Below are positions 5,484 through 6,596 of a stretch of 6,596 nucleotides of DNA, one piece after another; position 1 is the stretch's first letter, and every line of letters begins with the position of its first letter. The translations under genes and the position numbers were made by a program. The stretch lies in contig QENJ01000088.1 of NCBI GenBank assembly GCA_013374505.1, forward strand, positions 4,945 to 11,540, written 5' to 3'. The notes below the pieces were generated by a model. It worked only from the letters and a program-made list of their open reading frames with translations. It was not told where the DNA came from and did not search any database. This DNA is from Candidatus Methanophagaceae archaeon. Its GTDB lineage: Archaea > Halobacteriota > Syntropharchaeia > Alkanophagales > Methanospirareceae.

Positions 5484-5547
5484 ACCGTGAAACAGTTCCA
5501 AGAAACGTTTTCGCGGTAGTCAAGGGAAACTAACCACTTCCTTTTTT
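5484..5547 (+). terminator. likely terminator after the response regulator
   Basis: ACCGTGAAA at 5484-5492 pairs with TTTCGCGGT at 5509-5517 (nine pairs, one G-T). About 25 bases later CC is followed by six T at 5542-5547. Archaeal termination mainly needs the U-run, so the run at 5542 is the likely end; the hairpin may only assist. Confidence 0.5.
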
Positions 5548-5836
5548 AACATGAGTTAGATATTCACTAATAAACATCGTTTATCCGTTTTACCGCTTTT
5601 GATCAGCGTATTTTCGTACTTGGCTTCAGTTTTCTATTAAATAGTGCTTAGAATATGTTTTAATCATTCATTTAATATCAAAACAATTTTAAGATGTGTA
5701 TTTTTTTATTCGTTTATATATTTAGTGTTTTCAGTTATTAATATTTATACAGGGAAAAAACGAAAATGGTTTTATTAGTACCGATATTATTATTATTTTA
5801 ATCGTGTTTTTCGCGATGAGAAGGCTAAAGATAAAA
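5548..5836. other. AT-rich intergenic region
   Basis: No supported gene is seen. The stretch is rich in T-runs (seven T at 5701-5707) and very short frames. It contains a candidate TATA box at 5713-5720 and leads into the structured leader of the surface protein gene. Confidence 0.6.
5713..5720 (+). promoter_or_regulatory. candidate TATA box for the surface protein gene
   Basis: TTTATATA is identical to the boxes before gar1 and the exported-protein operon. It would start transcription near 5742, giving a leader of about 225 bases, unlike the leaderless genes elsewhere in the window. The surroundings are so AT-rich that a chance match is possible. Confidence 0.35.
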
Positions 5837-5914
5837 GCGGGAAGGCAATGGAAAATATGACCCTTGCGTGGTGTAAATCCCGCAGGAGATGAGGGGGTAA
5901 GAAAACTATCCCTC
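5837..5914 (+). ncRNA. possible structured 5' leader (two-stem element)
   Basis: GCGGGA (5837-5842) pairs with TCCCGC (5878-5883), enclosing an inner hairpin formed by GCAA (5845-5848) with TTGC (5864-5867) plus GG/CC (5850-5851 with 5861-5862). A second stem follows, GAGGGG (5891-5896) with TCCCTC (5909-5914), and possibly two further pairs. The element is much more GC-rich than its surroundings and lies 54 bases before the surface protein start. It matches no riboswitch class that I recognise. Confidence 0.35.
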
Positions 5915-5933
5915 AAAAATAGGAGATAAGAAG

Positions 5934-5975
5934 ATGGAAACAAACGAAAAAGGGAGGTATCGAAAAAATGAATAA
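5934..5975 (+). CDS. possible 13-codon upstream ORF (leader peptide)
   Basis: ATG 5934 opens a frame for METNEKGRYRKNE ending at TAA 5973-5975, overlapping the surface protein start by 8 bases in another frame. AGGAG at 5921-5925 lies eight bases before it. The peptide is highly charged. It could couple or tune translation of the main gene, but a frame this short may be fortuitous. Confidence 0.25.
   Translation: METNEKGRYRKNE
5953..5958 (+). promoter_or_regulatory. Shine-Dalgarno site of the surface protein gene
   Basis: GGAGGT, nine bases before ATG 5968, is a strong site and decides this start. It also lies inside the 13-codon upstream frame. Confidence 0.8.
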
Positions 5976-6596
5976 GAATCTGATGAGTATTGTGTGCGGT
6001 ATTATAATAGTATGCACAATGGGAGTCGCACCAGCGGTAGCACAGTCAACACCGTTTGTAATCTGTGGCTATGTATTTGACTCGGATAGTAATCCCTGCA
6101 ACGGCTCTACGGTTCAGATAACGAATCTGGATACGAGTATGAGCGAAAATGCCGACACTGTCCCGACTTCGCATTTTTATCAGCTCGTGCTTGCCAATGG
6201 CACCGATTTGAATGCGAGCGATGTTTTGAGGGTAAAAGTTACAAATCCAGACGGGAATCAGTCAAAGACTGTGGATTATGCAGTAACTTCGGAAGATGTC
6301 AGTACTGGCGGGAATTTCAACTTCAATGTCACGCTCGAAACTACGAACACTCAGACCTGGTATCTTACATCCGAACCTAATGCCACCGGTACACCAATCG
6401 CGAACGATGGTCTGACACATGTGAGGAATAACTTAATGCACAAAGGTTCGAGAACTGGCTCAGGCGAACATGTTGACCTGAATTCTACCGCAGTTGCATG
6501 GTTCTATGCAGATACCGGAGCGGAGTGCGATCTCGGATTTGGCGTACAGTCGTGGGAAGCACATATACGAACAGAAAAAATAGACGGTGTCGAGAT
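5968..6596 (+). CDS. secreted surface protein, N-terminal part (runs off the window)
   Basis: 209 codons are visible and the frame is still open at the window end. Residues 1-25 are a signal peptide (hydrophobic core GIIIVCTMGV, cleavage near AVA-QS). Residues about 29-123 look like a carboxypeptidase-regulatory/Ig-like beta domain (VICGYVFDSDSNPCNGSTVQ at 31-50, later LRVKVTNPDG). From about 129 a second domain starts (TWYLTSEPNATG, WFYADTGAECDLGF, WEAHIRT) of a type I associate with repeated surface domains in methanogens and ANME archaea. At least seven N-glycosylation sequons (N45, N77, N82, N97, N120, N138, N172) fit an exported glycoprotein. It probably belongs to the cell envelope as an S-layer-related or adhesive protein. 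No enzymatic motif is visible. The strong ribosome-binding site and long leader set it apart from the leaderless genes nearby. Confidence 0.85.
   Translation, partial: MNKNLMSIVCGIIIVCTMGVAPAVAQSTPFVICGYVFDSDSNPCNGSTVQITNLDTSMSENADTVPTSHFYQLVLANGTDLNASDVLRVKVTNPDGNQSKTVDYAVTSEDVSTGGNFNFNVTLETTNTQTWYLTSEPNATGTPIANDGLTHVRNNLMHKGSRTGSGEHVDLNSTAVAWFYADTGAECDLGFGVQSWEAHIRTEKIDGVE

Noticed and set aside
5837..5900. cobalamin riboswitch (GGTG...AAATCC and CCCGC words)
   Set aside because: The characteristic B12 box and the conserved core order are missing; only isolated words match.
1..6596. CRISPR arrays, tRNA/rRNA genes, transposases
   Set aside because: No regularly spaced repeats, no recognisable tRNA or rRNA core sequence and no transposase-like protein were found on reading both strands.

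Overview
The window reads as DNA from a euryarchaeon, most likely a relative of the Methanosarcinales or of ANME/methanophagales-type archaea. Direct signs are a Gar1 gene next to a TFIIB-type factor gene, a methanogen-like polyferredoxin, several secreted proteins with archaeal C-terminal membrane tails, and TTTATATA-like boxes about 26-30 bp before start codons, which is the layout of leaderless archaeal transcripts. The exact lineage cannot be fixed from the sequence alone.

Layout: (1) Bases 1-2318 hold a three-gene minus-strand operon (order of transcription 2318 to 47) for exported proteins: a small C-terminally anchored protein, a larger anchored CARDB-like protein, and a BtuF/FhuD-type substrate-binding protein. 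The genes overlap by 4 bp each (GTGA, ATGA) and have Shine-Dalgarno sites. The last gene is cut short by a 54-bp perfect inverted copy of part of the middle gene, lying at the very edge of the window; this looks like a fold-back junction. (2) A three-cluster Fe-S protein (2401-2859, minus) is divergent from gar1 (2936) across a 76-bp intergenic region with two back-to-back TATA boxes. (3) gar1 and a TFIIB-like gene (3214-3915) form a plus-strand pair. The TFB protein lacks the N-terminal zinc ribbon and B-reader and starts directly at an eroded linker followed by two intact cyclin folds. (4) A MacB/LolD-type ABC ATPase without a permease (3984-4646, minus) converges on it. (5) A roughly 330-bp stretch without a clear gene holds a perfect hairpin and several competing short frames. 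(6) A single-domain response regulator (4981-5442, plus) follows, then a roughly 525-bp AT-rich intergenic region with a terminator, a candidate promoter, a structured leader and a 13-codon upstream ORF. (7) This leads into the start of a glycosylation-site-rich secreted surface protein (5968 to the window end).

The exported-protein operon is plausibly a metal-chelate or cobalamin uptake/surface-capture locus whose permease and ATPase genes would lie beyond the broken end. The most unusual item is the ribbonless TFB in the classic gar1-tfb position: it keeps the parts that bind TBP and promoter DNA but lacks the part that recruits RNA polymerase.
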